From Cellulosimicrobium cellulans (GTDB taxonomy: Bacteria > Actinomycetota > Actinomycetes > Actinomycetales > Cellulomonadaceae), in the NCBI RefSeq assembly GCF_007679345.1, contig NZ_VEGH01000005.1:186001-250000 (forward strand): a stretch of 64,000 nucleotides of DNA, in the 5' to 3' direction. The notes under the pieces are model-generated. The model was not told the origin of the DNA and did no database searches. It worked only from the letters and a program-made list of their open reading frames with translations. Made by a program: the position numbers and the translations under genes. Positions 33,817 to 43,307 of this stretch are shown in pieces. Each line of letters opens with the position of its first letter. Positions within the stretch are counted from its first letter, which is position 1.

Positions 33817-35070
33817 ATGACCGCCACGATCCCGAGCCGGGACGCCGAGGCCGCCGCCGCCGGCCCGCTCGCGCCGAACTACCACCCGCTGCCCGTCACG
33901 CTGACGACCGGCGAGGGCGCGTGGGTGCGGGACGCCGACGGCCGCACGTACCTCGACATGCTCGCGGGCTACTCGGCCCTGAACTTCGGCCACCGGCACC
34001 CCGCGCTGATCGGGGCGGCGAAGGCGCAGCTCGACCGGCTGACGCTGTCGTCCCGGGCCTTCGACCACGACCTGCTGCACCCGTTCGCCCGGGCGCTGTC
34101 CGACCTGGCGCGCCCGGTCGTGGCGGGCGCGGGGCCCGACGGCGCGCAGGGCCCGCAGCCGATGGTGCTGCCGATGAACACGGGCGCCGAGGCGGTCGAG
34201 ACGGCCATCAAGGCCGCCCGGAAGTGGGGCTACGACGTCCGCGGTGTCGCCCCCGAGCGCGCGACGATCGTCGTGGCCGCCGGCAACTTCCACGGCCGGA
34301 CGACCACCATCGTGTCCTTCTCCACCGACCCCGAGGCCCGCGACGGCTTCGCCCCGCACACCCCGGGGTTCCGGGTGGTGCCGTTCGGCGACGCCGAGGC
34401 GCTGCGGGACGCGGTCGACGAGACGACCGTCGCGGTGCTGCTGGAGCCGATCCAGGGCGAGCAGGGCGTGGTCGTGCCGCCGGCGGGCTACTGGCCGGCC
34501 GTGCGGTCGATCTGCGACGAGGCCGACGTGCTGCTGATCGCCGACGAGATCCAGTCGGGGCTCGGCCGCACCGGCACGACGTTCGCCCTCGAGCTCTGGG
34601 GCGTGCGAGCCGACCTGGTGACGCTCGGCAAGGCGCTCGGCGGCGGGGTGCTGCCGGTGTCCGCCGTGGTGGGGCGGCCGGACGTGCTCGGCGTGCTGAC
34701 GGCCGGCACCCACGGGTCCACGTTCGGGGGCAACCCGCTCGCGTGCGCGGTCGGGATCGCCGTCGTCGACCTGCTGCGGCCCGGCACGTTCCAGGAGCGC
34801 GCCCGCACGCTCGGCGTGCACCTGCACGAGCGGCTGGCGACGCTGGCCGACACCGGCCTGCTCGTCGGCAGCCGCGGCGTCGGGCTGTGGGCCGGGCTCG
34901 ACGTCGACCCGGCGCGGATGACCGGTCGCGAGCTGTGCGAGCGGCTGCTGGGGCTCGGCGTGCTCGCGAAGGACACGCACGGGTCGACGATCCGGCTGGC
35001 CCCGCCGCTGGTCGTCGAGGCCGACGACCTGGACCTGGCGCTCGACCGGCTGACGCAGGCGCTCCGCTGA
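33817..35070 (+). CDS. rocD: Ornithine--oxo-acid aminotransferase
   Basis: Encodes 417 residues of a class III PLP aminotransferase. The PLP lysine is Lys272 (DLVTLGKALGGGVLP), with the preceding DEIQSGLGRTG pocket and NTGAEAVETAIKAAR phosphate-binding segment. These are characteristic of ornithine delta-aminotransferases, which form glutamate semialdehyde. ATG 33817 has GGAAGG 9 nt upstream; a GTG 9 nt earlier is less well placed. It lies 61 nt after the DDAH-like gene, giving a short arginine-to-glutamate route. Confidence 0.93.
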   Translation: MTATIPSRDAEAAAAGPLAPNYHPLPVTLTTGEGAWVRDADGRTYLDMLAGYSALNFGHRHPALIGAAKAQLDRLTLSSRAFDHDLLHPFARALSDLARPVVAGAGPDGAQGPQPMVLPMNTGAEAVETAIKAARKWGYDVRGVAPERATIVVAAGNFHGRTTTIVSFSTDPEARDGFAPHTPGFRVVPFGDAEALRDAVDETTVAVLLEPIQGEQGVVVPPAGYWPAVRSICDEADVLLIADEIQSGLGRTGTTFALELWGVRADLVTLGKALGGGVLPVSAVVGRPDVLGVLTAGTHGSTFGGNPLACAVGIAVVDLLRPGTFQERARTLGVHLHERLATLADTGLLVGSRGVGLWAGLDVDPARMTGRELCERLLGLGVLAKDTHGSTIRLAPPLVVEADDLDLALDRLTQALR

Positions 35071-35074
35071 CGTC

Positions 35075-35105
35075 CGCGCGCCGCGGGCAGGACCCGCGGC
35101 GCGCG
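35075..35105. terminator. Bidirectional hairpin between rocD and the CAP gene
   Basis: CGCGCGCCGCGGG (35075-35087) pairs perfectly with CCCGCGGCGCGCG (35093-35105) around a 5-nt loop. It fills the 42-nt gap between two convergent genes. No T-tract is present. Confidence 0.8.
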
Positions 35106-35112
35106 ACGGCCG

Positions 35113-36411
35113 TCAGGAGAACCGCATCGCCGTGTAGAGCCGGCCGTTGATCGTCACCGCCCCGATCGACACCGACGACTTGTCCGCCTTCAGGATCCAC
35201 GCGCGGTGGCCCGGCGAGTTCATGTAGGCGGCGATCATCTGGCTGTCGCTGACGGGCTGCACCCAGCCGACGATGTGGTCGCTGCCCGAGTGCCAGATGC
35301 TGCCCGCGGCGGCCATCGCGGCGGCGTGGTCGGCCAGCGACGACGAGCCGGACACCGACAGGGCCGGCAGGCCGTTCTCGGCCCGGGCGGCGTTCAGCGC
35401 CGCGCCCAGGCCGCCGACGCCGTAGGACGCGACGCCCGGGGCCCAGGCGGCGGCCGGGGCGGCGGGGGCGGCCGCACCGCCGCCGGAGGCCGCCGGGGCG
35501 GCAGCGCGGTTCGACCGGGCGCCGGTCGCCGTGCGAGGGCTCGTGCTGCGCTGGGCGGCGGCGCGCTGGGCGGCCTCGGCGGCAGCGCGCTCCGCGGCGG
35601 CGCGCTCGGCGGCGATCCGGGCGGCCTCGGCGGCCTGCCACGCGGCCTCGGCGTCGACCACGGCCCGCTGCGGGGCGGCGACCGCCGCGACGGCGGCCGC
35701 CACGGTCGCCGGGCTGACCCCGGACCCGGCGCCGTCCGCGGCCCGCTGGGCGGCGTCGGCCGCGGCGCGCAGCGCGGCGAGCGGGGCGTCGCCGGCGTGC
35801 GGGGAGGCGTCGGCCGCAGCGCGCGCGGCGGTCACGACCGTGCCGGCGTCCCGGACCGCGCCGGCGACCAGGGCGTCGTACCGGCCGGCCGCGCGCGCGG
35901 CACGGGCGTCGGCGACGAACGCCTCGTCGACGCGCTGCGCCGCGTACGCGGCGGCGACCCGCTGCTGCGCGTGCGCCCAGGCGGTGGCGCGGGCGTCCGC
36001 GCGCAGCTGGACCACGACCCCGGCCGCGACGGCGCCGACCAGCGCGGCGCACAGCACGGTGGTCGCGACGGCACGGCCACGGCCGGCGCGACGACGACGG
36101 GCAGGGCGCGTGGGCGCGTCGAGGGTGAACGGCGCGCGGGTGGCGGGCGGCGCGGGGGGCGGGGCGGCGGGCGGGGCGGTCGGCAGCGCAACCGGCAGCG
36201 CAGCCGGCGGCGCGGCGGGCGGGGCGGTCGGCAGCGCAGCCGGCGGCGCGGCGCGCAGCGCGCGCTGCGTCGGGATCGTCCCGGGCGCAGCCGTGCGACG
36301 GCTGTCCTCGTCGTGCCGCGCGGGCGCCGTCGCGAGGACGCCCGGCTGCGGCGCGGGCGCCGTGGCGCCACCCGTCGCGGGGTCCGTCGGGTGTCCGCCG
36401 GTCACCGGCAT
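35113..36411 (-). CDS. CAP/SCP-domain membrane-anchored protein
   Basis: Encodes 432 residues. A Pro/Ala repeat cytoplasmic region (1-100), an Arg-rich patch, one membrane span (about 113-132), an Ala-rich helical, probably coiled-coil stalk (135-300) and a C-terminal CAP domain (about 315-432). The CAP part has LNAARAENGLPALSV, AAAMAAAGSIWHSG and MNSPGHRAWIL. The usual second His/Glu metal pair is only partly present, so activity is uncertain. The first 100 residues are built from PPAAP/TAPPA units with strong codon bias. Confidence 0.85.
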   Translation of the reverse strand: MPVTGGHPTDPATGGATAPAPQPGVLATAPARHDEDSRRTAAPGTIPTQRALRAAPPAALPTAPPAAPPAALPVALPTAPPAAPPPAPPATRAPFTLDAPTRPARRRRAGRGRAVATTVLCAALVGAVAAGVVVQLRADARATAWAHAQQRVAAAYAAQRVDEAFVADARAARAAGRYDALVAGAVRDAGTVVTAARAAADASPHAGDAPLAALRAAADAAQRAADGAGSGVSPATVAAAVAAVAAPQRAVVDAEAAWQAAEAARIAAERAAAERAAAEAAQRAAAQRSTSPRTATGARSNRAAAPAASGGGAAAPAAPAAAWAPGVASYGVGGLGAALNAARAENGLPALSVSGSSSLADHAAAMAAAGSIWHSGSDHIVGWVQPVSDSQMIAAYMNSPGHRAWILKADKSSVSIGAVTINGRLYTAMRFS

Positions 36412-36639
36412 GACTGGTCCCTTCCTCGGTGCGGTCGCAGGGGCCCCCTGCCACCGCACCCATCGACCCGCCGCGGACCGCCCTGAACGCCCGCGCACCG
36501 GGTTCACCCGCGCCGCCCGCGAACCCCGAGGTCGCCGCGCCCCGCTCCCCCGGACGGGTGACCCCACCCGACCCGCACCACGGGACCCCACCCCGCCCCG
36601 GCACGCGGACCGCCCCCGGGCGTGCGGGAAGATGGCCCC

Positions 36640-37116
36640 GTGCCCCCGACCCGTCCCGGCGACCTCGACCCCATCGACGAGGCGATCCTCCGCGAGCTCG
36701 CCGTCGACGCGCGCGCGTCCTACGCGGACATCGGCCACGTGGTCGCCCTGTCCGCGCCCGCGGTGAAGCGCCGCGTGGACCGCCTGCGCGAGCGCGGCGT
36801 CGTCCGCGGGTTCACCGTGCTGCTGGACCCGGCCGCGCTCGGCTGGGAGACGGAGGCGTTCATCGAGCTGTTCTGCCACGGCTCGACCAGCCCGGCGACG
36901 ATGCGCGCCGGCGTCGAGCGCTACCCCGAGGTCGTCGCGGCGAGCACCGTCACCGGCGACGTGGACCTGGTCGTCCAGGTGCGGGCGCGGGACATGCGGC
37001 ACCTCGAGCAGGTGGTGGAGCGCCTGGCGGCCGAGCCGTTCGTCGCGCGCACGCGGTCGACGATCGTGCTCTCGGCGCTCGTCCGCCGTCCGGACGTGCC
37101 GCCGCCCCCGGCGTGA
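36640..37116 (+). CDS. Lrp/AsnC-family transcriptional regulator
   Basis: Encodes 158 residues from GTG 36640, which has GGGAAG about 8 nt upstream (an earlier in-frame GTG at 36622 is less likely). Residues 10-65 are the AsnC helix-turn-helix (LDPIDEAILRELAVDARASY, then LSAPAVKRRVDRLRERGVV), and 70-150 the RAM ligand-binding domain (VTGDVDLVVQVRARDM). It lies 1.6 kb downstream of rocD on the same strand, behind the oppositely oriented CAP gene. Control of the arginine/ornithine genes is a reasonable but unproven guess. Confidence 0.92.
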   Translation: MPPTRPGDLDPIDEAILRELAVDARASYADIGHVVALSAPAVKRRVDRLRERGVVRGFTVLLDPAALGWETEAFIELFCHGSTSPATMRAGVERYPEVVAASTVTGDVDLVVQVRARDMRHLEQVVERLAAEPFVARTRSTIVLSALVRRPDVPPPPA

Positions 37117-37234
37117 CCCCAGCGGGGCCCGACGCCGGGGGCGAGCCTCGGCGCCCGCGCCCGCGCGCGTCCGGCCACGGCGTCTCCGCCCGCGTCCGGC
37201 CCGTCCGCCCCGGCCGGCGCCCCGCCCGCGCGCC

Positions 37235-38206
37235 TCAGCCCGCGGCCGACTCCGCCGACCCGCCGTCCGCGGCGCCTACCCGGTCCTGGCACCGGTTCGT
37301 CACGACCATGACCGGGCAGGCCGCGTGGTGCAGCACCGCCTGGCTGGTCGACCCGAGCAGCAGCCCGGCGAACCCGCCGCGACCGCGCGACCCGACCACG
37401 ATCAGGTCGGTGGCCGTCGAGAACTCGGTCAGCAGCTCGGCGCCCGTGCCGTCGAGCACCACCCGCTTCACCGTCAGCCCGGGGCGGTCGGCGATGGCGC
37501 GGTCCACGACCACGTTCAGCCCCTCGGTGACGTCGGCGAGCACCTGGGTCTGGTCGATCGTCGCGGGCAGCCACGCCATCACCCCCGACCCGCTGCCGAC
37601 GGGCACGCCGGCGACCGCGGTGAGCTCGGCGCCCCAGGCCTCCGCCTCCTCGATGGCGTGGCGGAGCGCCAGGTCGGCCTGGGGGCTGCCGTCGACGCCG
37701 ACGATCATCCGGCGCACCGGGCGCACGACGGGGGTGGACTCGTCGGTCGGGACGACGCCGCCGCGCCGCTGGTCGCGGAGCGGGACGACGACGGTCGGGC
37801 AGTAGGCGTGCGCGGGCAGCGTGGACGACACCGTGCCGAGCAGCCGGTCCGCGAACCCGCCCTTGCCGCGGGTGCCGACGACCGCGACCGAGGCGTCCCG
37901 GGACATCTCCACGAGGACGGCCGCGGCGTCGCCGGTCGCGACGGTCGTGACGACCTCGAGCCCCGCGCCCTGCGCGCGCTGCCGCGCCTCGTCCAGCACG
38001 GCGCGGGCGCCCTGCTGGATCGCGGTGTCGTCGAGGGCGGCGTACCCGCCGTCGAGCGAGGCCGCCGTGAACGACGGCAGCGTGTAGGAGCACACGACGT
38101 GCAGCGTCCGTCCCCGCGTCCGGGCCTCCGCCGCGGCCCAGTCGAGGGCGTGCATGCTCGCCGCCGACCCGTCCACGCCGACCAGGATCTCCGCGTCCCG
38201 CTTCAT
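37235..38206 (-). CDS. Tandem-domain universal stress protein (UspA)
   Basis: Encodes 323 residues made of two Usp domains (about 5-145 and 163-305). Each carries the ATP-binding motif: GTRGKGGFADRLLGTVSS and GSRGRGGFAGLLLGSTSQ. Each opens with ILVGVDGS or MIVGVDGS. A strong AGGAGG ribosome site lies about 10 nt before the ATG. Two-domain ATP-binding Usp proteins are common in Actinobacteria under hypoxia or stationary-phase control; no regulatory site is evident here. Confidence 0.95.
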   Translation of the reverse strand: MKRDAEILVGVDGSAASMHALDWAAAEARTRGRTLHVVCSYTLPSFTAASLDGGYAALDDTAIQQGARAVLDEARQRAQGAGLEVVTTVATGDAAAVLVEMSRDASVAVVGTRGKGGFADRLLGTVSSTLPAHAYCPTVVVPLRDQRRGGVVPTDESTPVVRPVRRMIVGVDGSPQADLALRHAIEEAEAWGAELTAVAGVPVGSGSGVMAWLPATIDQTQVLADVTEGLNVVVDRAIADRPGLTVKRVVLDGTGAELLTEFSTATDLIVVGSRGRGGFAGLLLGSTSQAVLHHAACPVMVVTNRCQDRVGAADGGSAESAAG

Positions 38207-38330
38207 CGCCACGACCTCCTCCGGTGCACTTCCCAGTGTGCCCCCGATCATGCCCGTTCCGCACCCGCCGTGGGGTCCGGCGTGGCGCGGGCTTGACGAA
38301 GTCTTGGACCGGAGGGCGGCGCGGGCCGCG

Positions 38331-38840
38331 TCAGGCCGCGAGGTACGGCGACCAGGCGGGCTCGTCGACCGCCGCACCGCGCAGGAACGCCGTCGCGCCC
38401 CGAGGGGCGGACGGCGTCCAGCGCAGCTCCCAGCCGATCTCATGGAGGAGGTGGTCGGCCTTGCGGTGGTTGCACCGGCGGCACGCGGCGACGACGTTCC
38501 CCCACTCGTGCCGCCCGCCGCGCGAGCGCGGGTGCACGTGGTCCACGGTGTCGGCGTGCGCGCCGCAGTAGGCGCACCGGTGGTCGTCGCGCTGCAGGAC
38601 CGTCCGACGCGTCGGCGGCAGGGGACGCCGCATCGGTACGTGCACGTACCGGGTGAGCGAGAGCACGACCGGGAGCGGCACCACGACGTGCTCGGAGTGC
38701 AGCACACGGCCGTCGGACTCGAGCACGGTGGCCTTGCCGGACATCACGAGGGTCACCGCACGTGGCAGCGCGACGACGCAGAGGGGCTCGAGGCTGGCGT
38801 TCAGGAGCAGCGTCCTGGGCGGGGCGGGCAGCAGCAGCAC
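38331..38840 (-). CDS. HNH endonuclease
   Basis: Encodes 169 residues. The N-terminal half is the LLLNASLEPLCVV-type region common in actinobacterial HNH proteins. The zinc-finger HNH core has CAYC (Cys89, Cys92), VDHVHPRSRGG (catalytic His101 context), N115 and CRRC (Cys120, Cys123). The GTG at 38840 follows AGGAG at 7 nt; a longer frame upstream adds only a low-complexity leader. This is a widespread chromosomal gene; no adjacent restriction-methylation genes or phage genes are seen. Confidence 0.87.
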   Translation of the reverse strand: MLLLPAPPRTLLLNASLEPLCVVALPRAVTLVMSGKATVLESDGRVLHSEHVVVPLPVVLSLTRYVHVPMRRPLPPTRRTVLQRDDHRCAYCGAHADTVDHVHPRSRGGRHEWGNVVAACRRCNHRKADHLLHEIGWELRWTPSAPRGATAFLRGAAVDEPAWSPYLAA

Positions 38841-38993
38841 GGCGTCACTCCTGGGTCCTCGGGGACCCGCCTGGCTGGCGGGCCCGCTGGGGGAGGCAAG
38901 CAAGAGCAGGGTACGCGCACCTGGCCGGAGTGACCCCATCGTTTGTGCCGCACGTCACGCGCCCGGCGCCGCGTGCGGGTCCCGGGGACGACG

Positions 38994-39026
38994 CGACCCC
39001 CACGGCCGCGCGGGCCGTGGGGGTCG
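38994..39026 (-). terminator. Intrinsic-type terminator of the NlpC/P60 gene
   Basis: CGACCCCCACGGCC (38994-39007) pairs perfectly with GGCCGTGGGGGTCG (39013-39026) around a 5-nt loop. It begins 24 nt beyond the stop codon of the minus-strand gene. No T-run follows, as is usual for terminators in this window. Confidence 0.8.
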
Positions 39027-39049
39027 GGTCAGGAGGACTGCGAGGCGGA

Positions 39050-39832
39050 TCAGCCGACGCGGATGAACGTCGGGTTGCTCTGCCAGATGCTGCGGAACTG
39101 GATCGTCTTGCCCGGGCGGGGCGAGTCGATCTGCTGGTCGCCGCCGGCGTAGATCGAGATGTGGCCGGGGCTCCAGATCAGGTCGCCGGGCTGGGCCTCG
39201 GACGCGGAGATCACGGTGCCGGCCGCCTTGATCGCGGACGACGTGCGCGGCAGGGAGATGCCGAGCTGCGCGTAGACGTAGGACACGAAGCCGGAGCAGT
39301 CGAAGCCGTCCGGGGTGGTCCCGCCGGAGACGTACGGGACGCCGACGTAGCGGGCGGCGACCTCGAGCACGGCGTTGCCGGCGACCGACTGCGGCACCGC
39401 GGCGGCGGCGACCTCGGTGGCGGCGGCGGTCTCGACGGTGGCGCGCTGCGCGGACCGGGAGGTGGTGGTGCGCACCGGCTCCGGCTCGGGCTCGGGCTCC
39501 GGGACGACGGCCGTGACGGCGGGCGTCTCGAACGACCACGCGGCGTCCGCGGGGGCCGTGACGACCGGCGCGGTCTCGAGGGCCGTCTTCGCCGAGGCCG
39601 TCAGGGCGGCGGTGTCGACCGACGGCAGCGCGGCCTGGTCGCCGGACGCGGACGCGGCGTTGGCGGCCGGGACGGCGACCGCGGAGACCATGAGCCCCGT
39701 GGTGGCCGCGACGACGGCGGTGCGGCGACCGGCGAGGGCGAGGGTGCCCGTGGCGGCGGTGGCGAGATCGGTCAGGGGGGTGACGGGGCGACGCGCGGAA
39801 CGGTGTCGAGCGCGCACAGCACTAGCGGTCAC
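39050..39832 (-). CDS. Secreted NlpC/P60 peptidoglycan hydrolase under c-di-AMP riboswitch control
   Basis: Encodes 260 residues. A basic N-terminus and hydrophobic segment (38-58) form a long signal sequence. An Ala/Thr and Glu-Pro-repeat linker follows (60-150), then the NlpC/P60 domain (153-260). Catalytic residues are Cys179 (DGFDCSGFVSYVY) and His224 (SPGHISIYAG). The enzyme should cut D-Glu-mDAP-type stem peptide bonds in the wall. GTG 39832 follows AGGAGAGG. The upstream riboswitch ties expression to c-di-AMP, as known for wall hydrolases in Actinobacteria. Confidence 0.92.
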   Translation of the reverse strand: MTASAVRARHRSARRPVTPLTDLATAATGTLALAGRRTAVVAATTGLMVSAVAVPAANAASASGDQAALPSVDTAALTASAKTALETAPVVTAPADAAWSFETPAVTAVVPEPEPEPEPVRTTTSRSAQRATVETAAATEVAAAAVPQSVAGNAVLEVAARYVGVPYVSGGTTPDGFDCSGFVSYVYAQLGISLPRTSSAIKAAGTVISASEAQPGDLIWSPGHISIYAGGDQQIDSPRPGKTIQFRSIWQSNPTFIRVG

Positions 39833-39847
39833 GTACAGCCTCTCCTG

Positions 39848-40010
39848 GCGCCTACGAGGTGAGCTGTCGGGTTCGGGTCGGAGATACCCGGCCGCGATCC
39901 GCTCCCGGTCACCCGGTCGCGTCACGCGGCTTCACCCCAAGGACACCGTCTCCGGTGCCCGCATGTGGTTCCCCCGCCCCTGCCGGCGAAGTGTGTACGG
40001 AACCTCGGGC
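39848..40010 (-). promoter_or_regulatory. ydaO-type c-di-AMP riboswitch
   Basis: On the minus strand the leader shows the conserved ydaO blocks: GGGGCGGGGGAACCA near 39965-39980, TTGGGGTGAAGCCG near 39930, and the highly diagnostic 3' block CCGACAGCTCACCTCGTAGG at 39851-39870. It ends directly before the ribosome site of the NlpC/P60 gene. In this class c-di-AMP binding usually turns expression off. The 5' limit is approximate. Confidence 0.93.
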
Positions 40011-40074
40011 GGCGGCAGGGCTCGGCGTACCGTCCAAGGGCTCGCACGGAGGAGGGTTCCGACGAGCAGGACCG

Positions 40075-40104
40075 AAGGTACCCGACCCCCGAGCCGATTG
40101 TCAC
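40075..40104 (-). promoter_or_regulatory. Candidate promoter for the riboswitch leader
   Basis: On the minus strand GTGACA (40104-40099) and TACCTT (40080-40075) are 18 nt apart, about 65 nt upstream of the riboswitch. Position and fit are good but it has no further support. Confidence 0.55.
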
Positions 40105-40171
40105 GTTCCGGTCACGGACTGTTTCCCCGCCCCGGGAGAACGCTCACATCGCCCAGCAGGTCACCGACGCA

Positions 40172-40216
40172 CGAGGGCCCCGCGCGTGGCGTGCGCCACA
40201 GCCCGCGGGGCCCTCG
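40172..40216 (-). terminator. Hairpin at the 3' end of the ideR gene
   Basis: CGAGGGCCCCGCG (40172-40184) pairs perfectly with CGCGGGGCCCTCG (40204-40216). An inner GTGGCG/CGCCAC stem extends it. It starts 10 nt after the gene's stop on the minus strand. Confidence 0.8.
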
Positions 40217-40226
40217 GGGACGTCGG

Positions 40227-42153
<1,927 letters not shown>

Positions 42154-42178
42154 CGCGCGGCCGCGCAGGGACCCCGGG

Positions 42179-42201
42179 GGCGCCCGCGCGTCACGGGCGC
42201 C
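42179..42201. terminator. Hairpin between serC and the LAVTG protein gene
   Basis: GGCGCCCG (42179-42186) pairs with CGGGCGCC (42194-42201) around a 7-nt loop. Further CCCCGGGG-type self-complementary blocks lie just downstream. The position between convergent genes suits shared termination. Confidence 0.6.
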
Positions 42202-42256
42202 GGGCGCGCCGCGGCGCCCCGGGGCGACCCCGGGGGCGCCGTGCCCGCTCCCCCGG

Positions 42257-43030
42257 TCAGCCCGCGCGGTGCCGGCGACGCAGCGGGATCGCGACGAGCA
42301 CCCCGCCGGCCAGCAGCAGCAGCCCGGCGGCGACGAGCAGCGGGGTCGAGTCCGCGCCGGTGACCGCGAGCACCGCCGACGCCGCCCGGACGTCCTGCGG
42401 TGCGGCGACGACGTCCGGCGCGGCGAGCACGTCGGACGTGACGACCACGCCGGCGACCTGCGACTGCGGCGGGTTGGCGCACACCGCCGAGGCCGGCGGG
42501 TAGGACACGACCGTCGTCGCGCTCGGGTTCACCTCGAACGTCACCTCGACCTGGGGCCGGGTGTAGTCGTAGGCGTCGTGCTCCGTCCACGAGCCGTCGG
42601 GCAGCTGCGTCCAGCCCGGCCAGTCCGTGACCACGCCGTCCACCACCACGGTCCCCGGCCAGTACACCTGCCCGCTCAGCGGCAGCCCGGACTGCACGAG
42701 GTCGGCGCCCCCGGGGTTGTGCCAGGTGAGCGTCACGGTGGTGCTCGAGGTGCCGACGGGCTCGACCGCGTAGGACAGCGCGGGGGCGGCGGCGAGGCAG
42801 ACCGCCTCCGCGCGGGCGATGCCGAGCTCGCACCGGGTGGGCGGGGCGTAGCCCTCGGCGGGCGGGTCGGCCGGGTCCGGGTTCTCGCAGTCACCGATGG
42901 CGACGGCGGGGGCCGGGGCGGCCGCGACAGCCGCGGGGGCCGCCGGCGCCGCGAGCGCCGGGGCGACCGGGGCGAGGACGGCCGCGGCCGCCGCGACCAG
43001 TCCGATCAGGATGCGTCGCCGCTGTGCCAT
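42257..43030 (-). CDS. Secreted surface protein with LAVTG wall-sorting signal
   Basis: Encodes 257 residues. Signal peptide 1-27, an Ala/Pro stretch, a central domain of about 150 residues with several cysteines (IGDCENPDP, TRCELGIARAEAVC, AVCANPP) and many Trp/Tyr, then LAVTG at 221-225, a hydrophobic span and RRRHRAG. The central domain has strand-like TVTLTWHNPGG and VEVTFEVNPSATTVVSYPP, suggesting a beta-sandwich. No family is recognised. ATG 43030 follows GGGGGAG. A triple 9-nt repeat lies 54-80 nt upstream, shared with the DUF4012 gene. Confidence 0.82.
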   Translation of the reverse strand: MAQRRRILIGLVAAAAAVLAPVAPALAAPAAPAAVAAAPAPAVAIGDCENPDPADPPAEGYAPPTRCELGIARAEAVCLAAAPALSYAVEPVGTSSTTVTLTWHNPGGADLVQSGLPLSGQVYWPGTVVVDGVVTDWPGWTQLPDGSWTEHDAYDYTRPQVEVTFEVNPSATTVVSYPPASAVCANPPQSQVAGVVVTSDVLAAPDVVAAPQDVRAASAVLAVTGADSTPLLVAAGLLLLAGGVLVAIPLRRRHRAG

Positions 43031-43083
43031 GTGCTCCCCCAAAGGACCGGGCGTCCGGCATCGTCGCCGGGCTGGATCTCCGA

Positions 43084-43110
43084 TTCGTACAAATCGGACA
43101 TTTCGGTCAT
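43084..43110 (-). promoter_or_regulatory. Triple 9-nt direct repeat upstream of the LAVTG gene
   Basis: Read on the minus strand, three abutting 9-mers ATGACCGAA, ATGTCCGAT and TTGTACGAA share the consensus WTGTCCGAW. The same triple array occurs at 45097-45123 upstream of the DUF4012 gene. Head-to-tail repeats with 9-nt spacing suggest a cooperatively binding regulator. Confidence 0.6.
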
Positions 43111-43307
43111 GTTAGGCACGGTCTTCCTCGGGGCGCGCGGGCTGGGAAGGGCGAAAGTTCCGCGTCATCACGCGGATGTCGCCGGGTCACCGGCACCTCG
43201 ACGGGCGGGCGCCCCACCTGACCTGCGCGCGGGCGTCCGCGGGCCGTCGCCGGCCGCGGACGCCGGCCCCGGGTGAAATCACGCCGACGGGGGATCACCC
43301 GCGGGGA

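Noticed and set aside
38331..38840. The HNH gene as a mark of a prophage or restriction system
   Set aside because: No phage, integrase, methylase or attachment-site sequences are nearby, and the protein is of the usual chromosomal actinobacterial kind.
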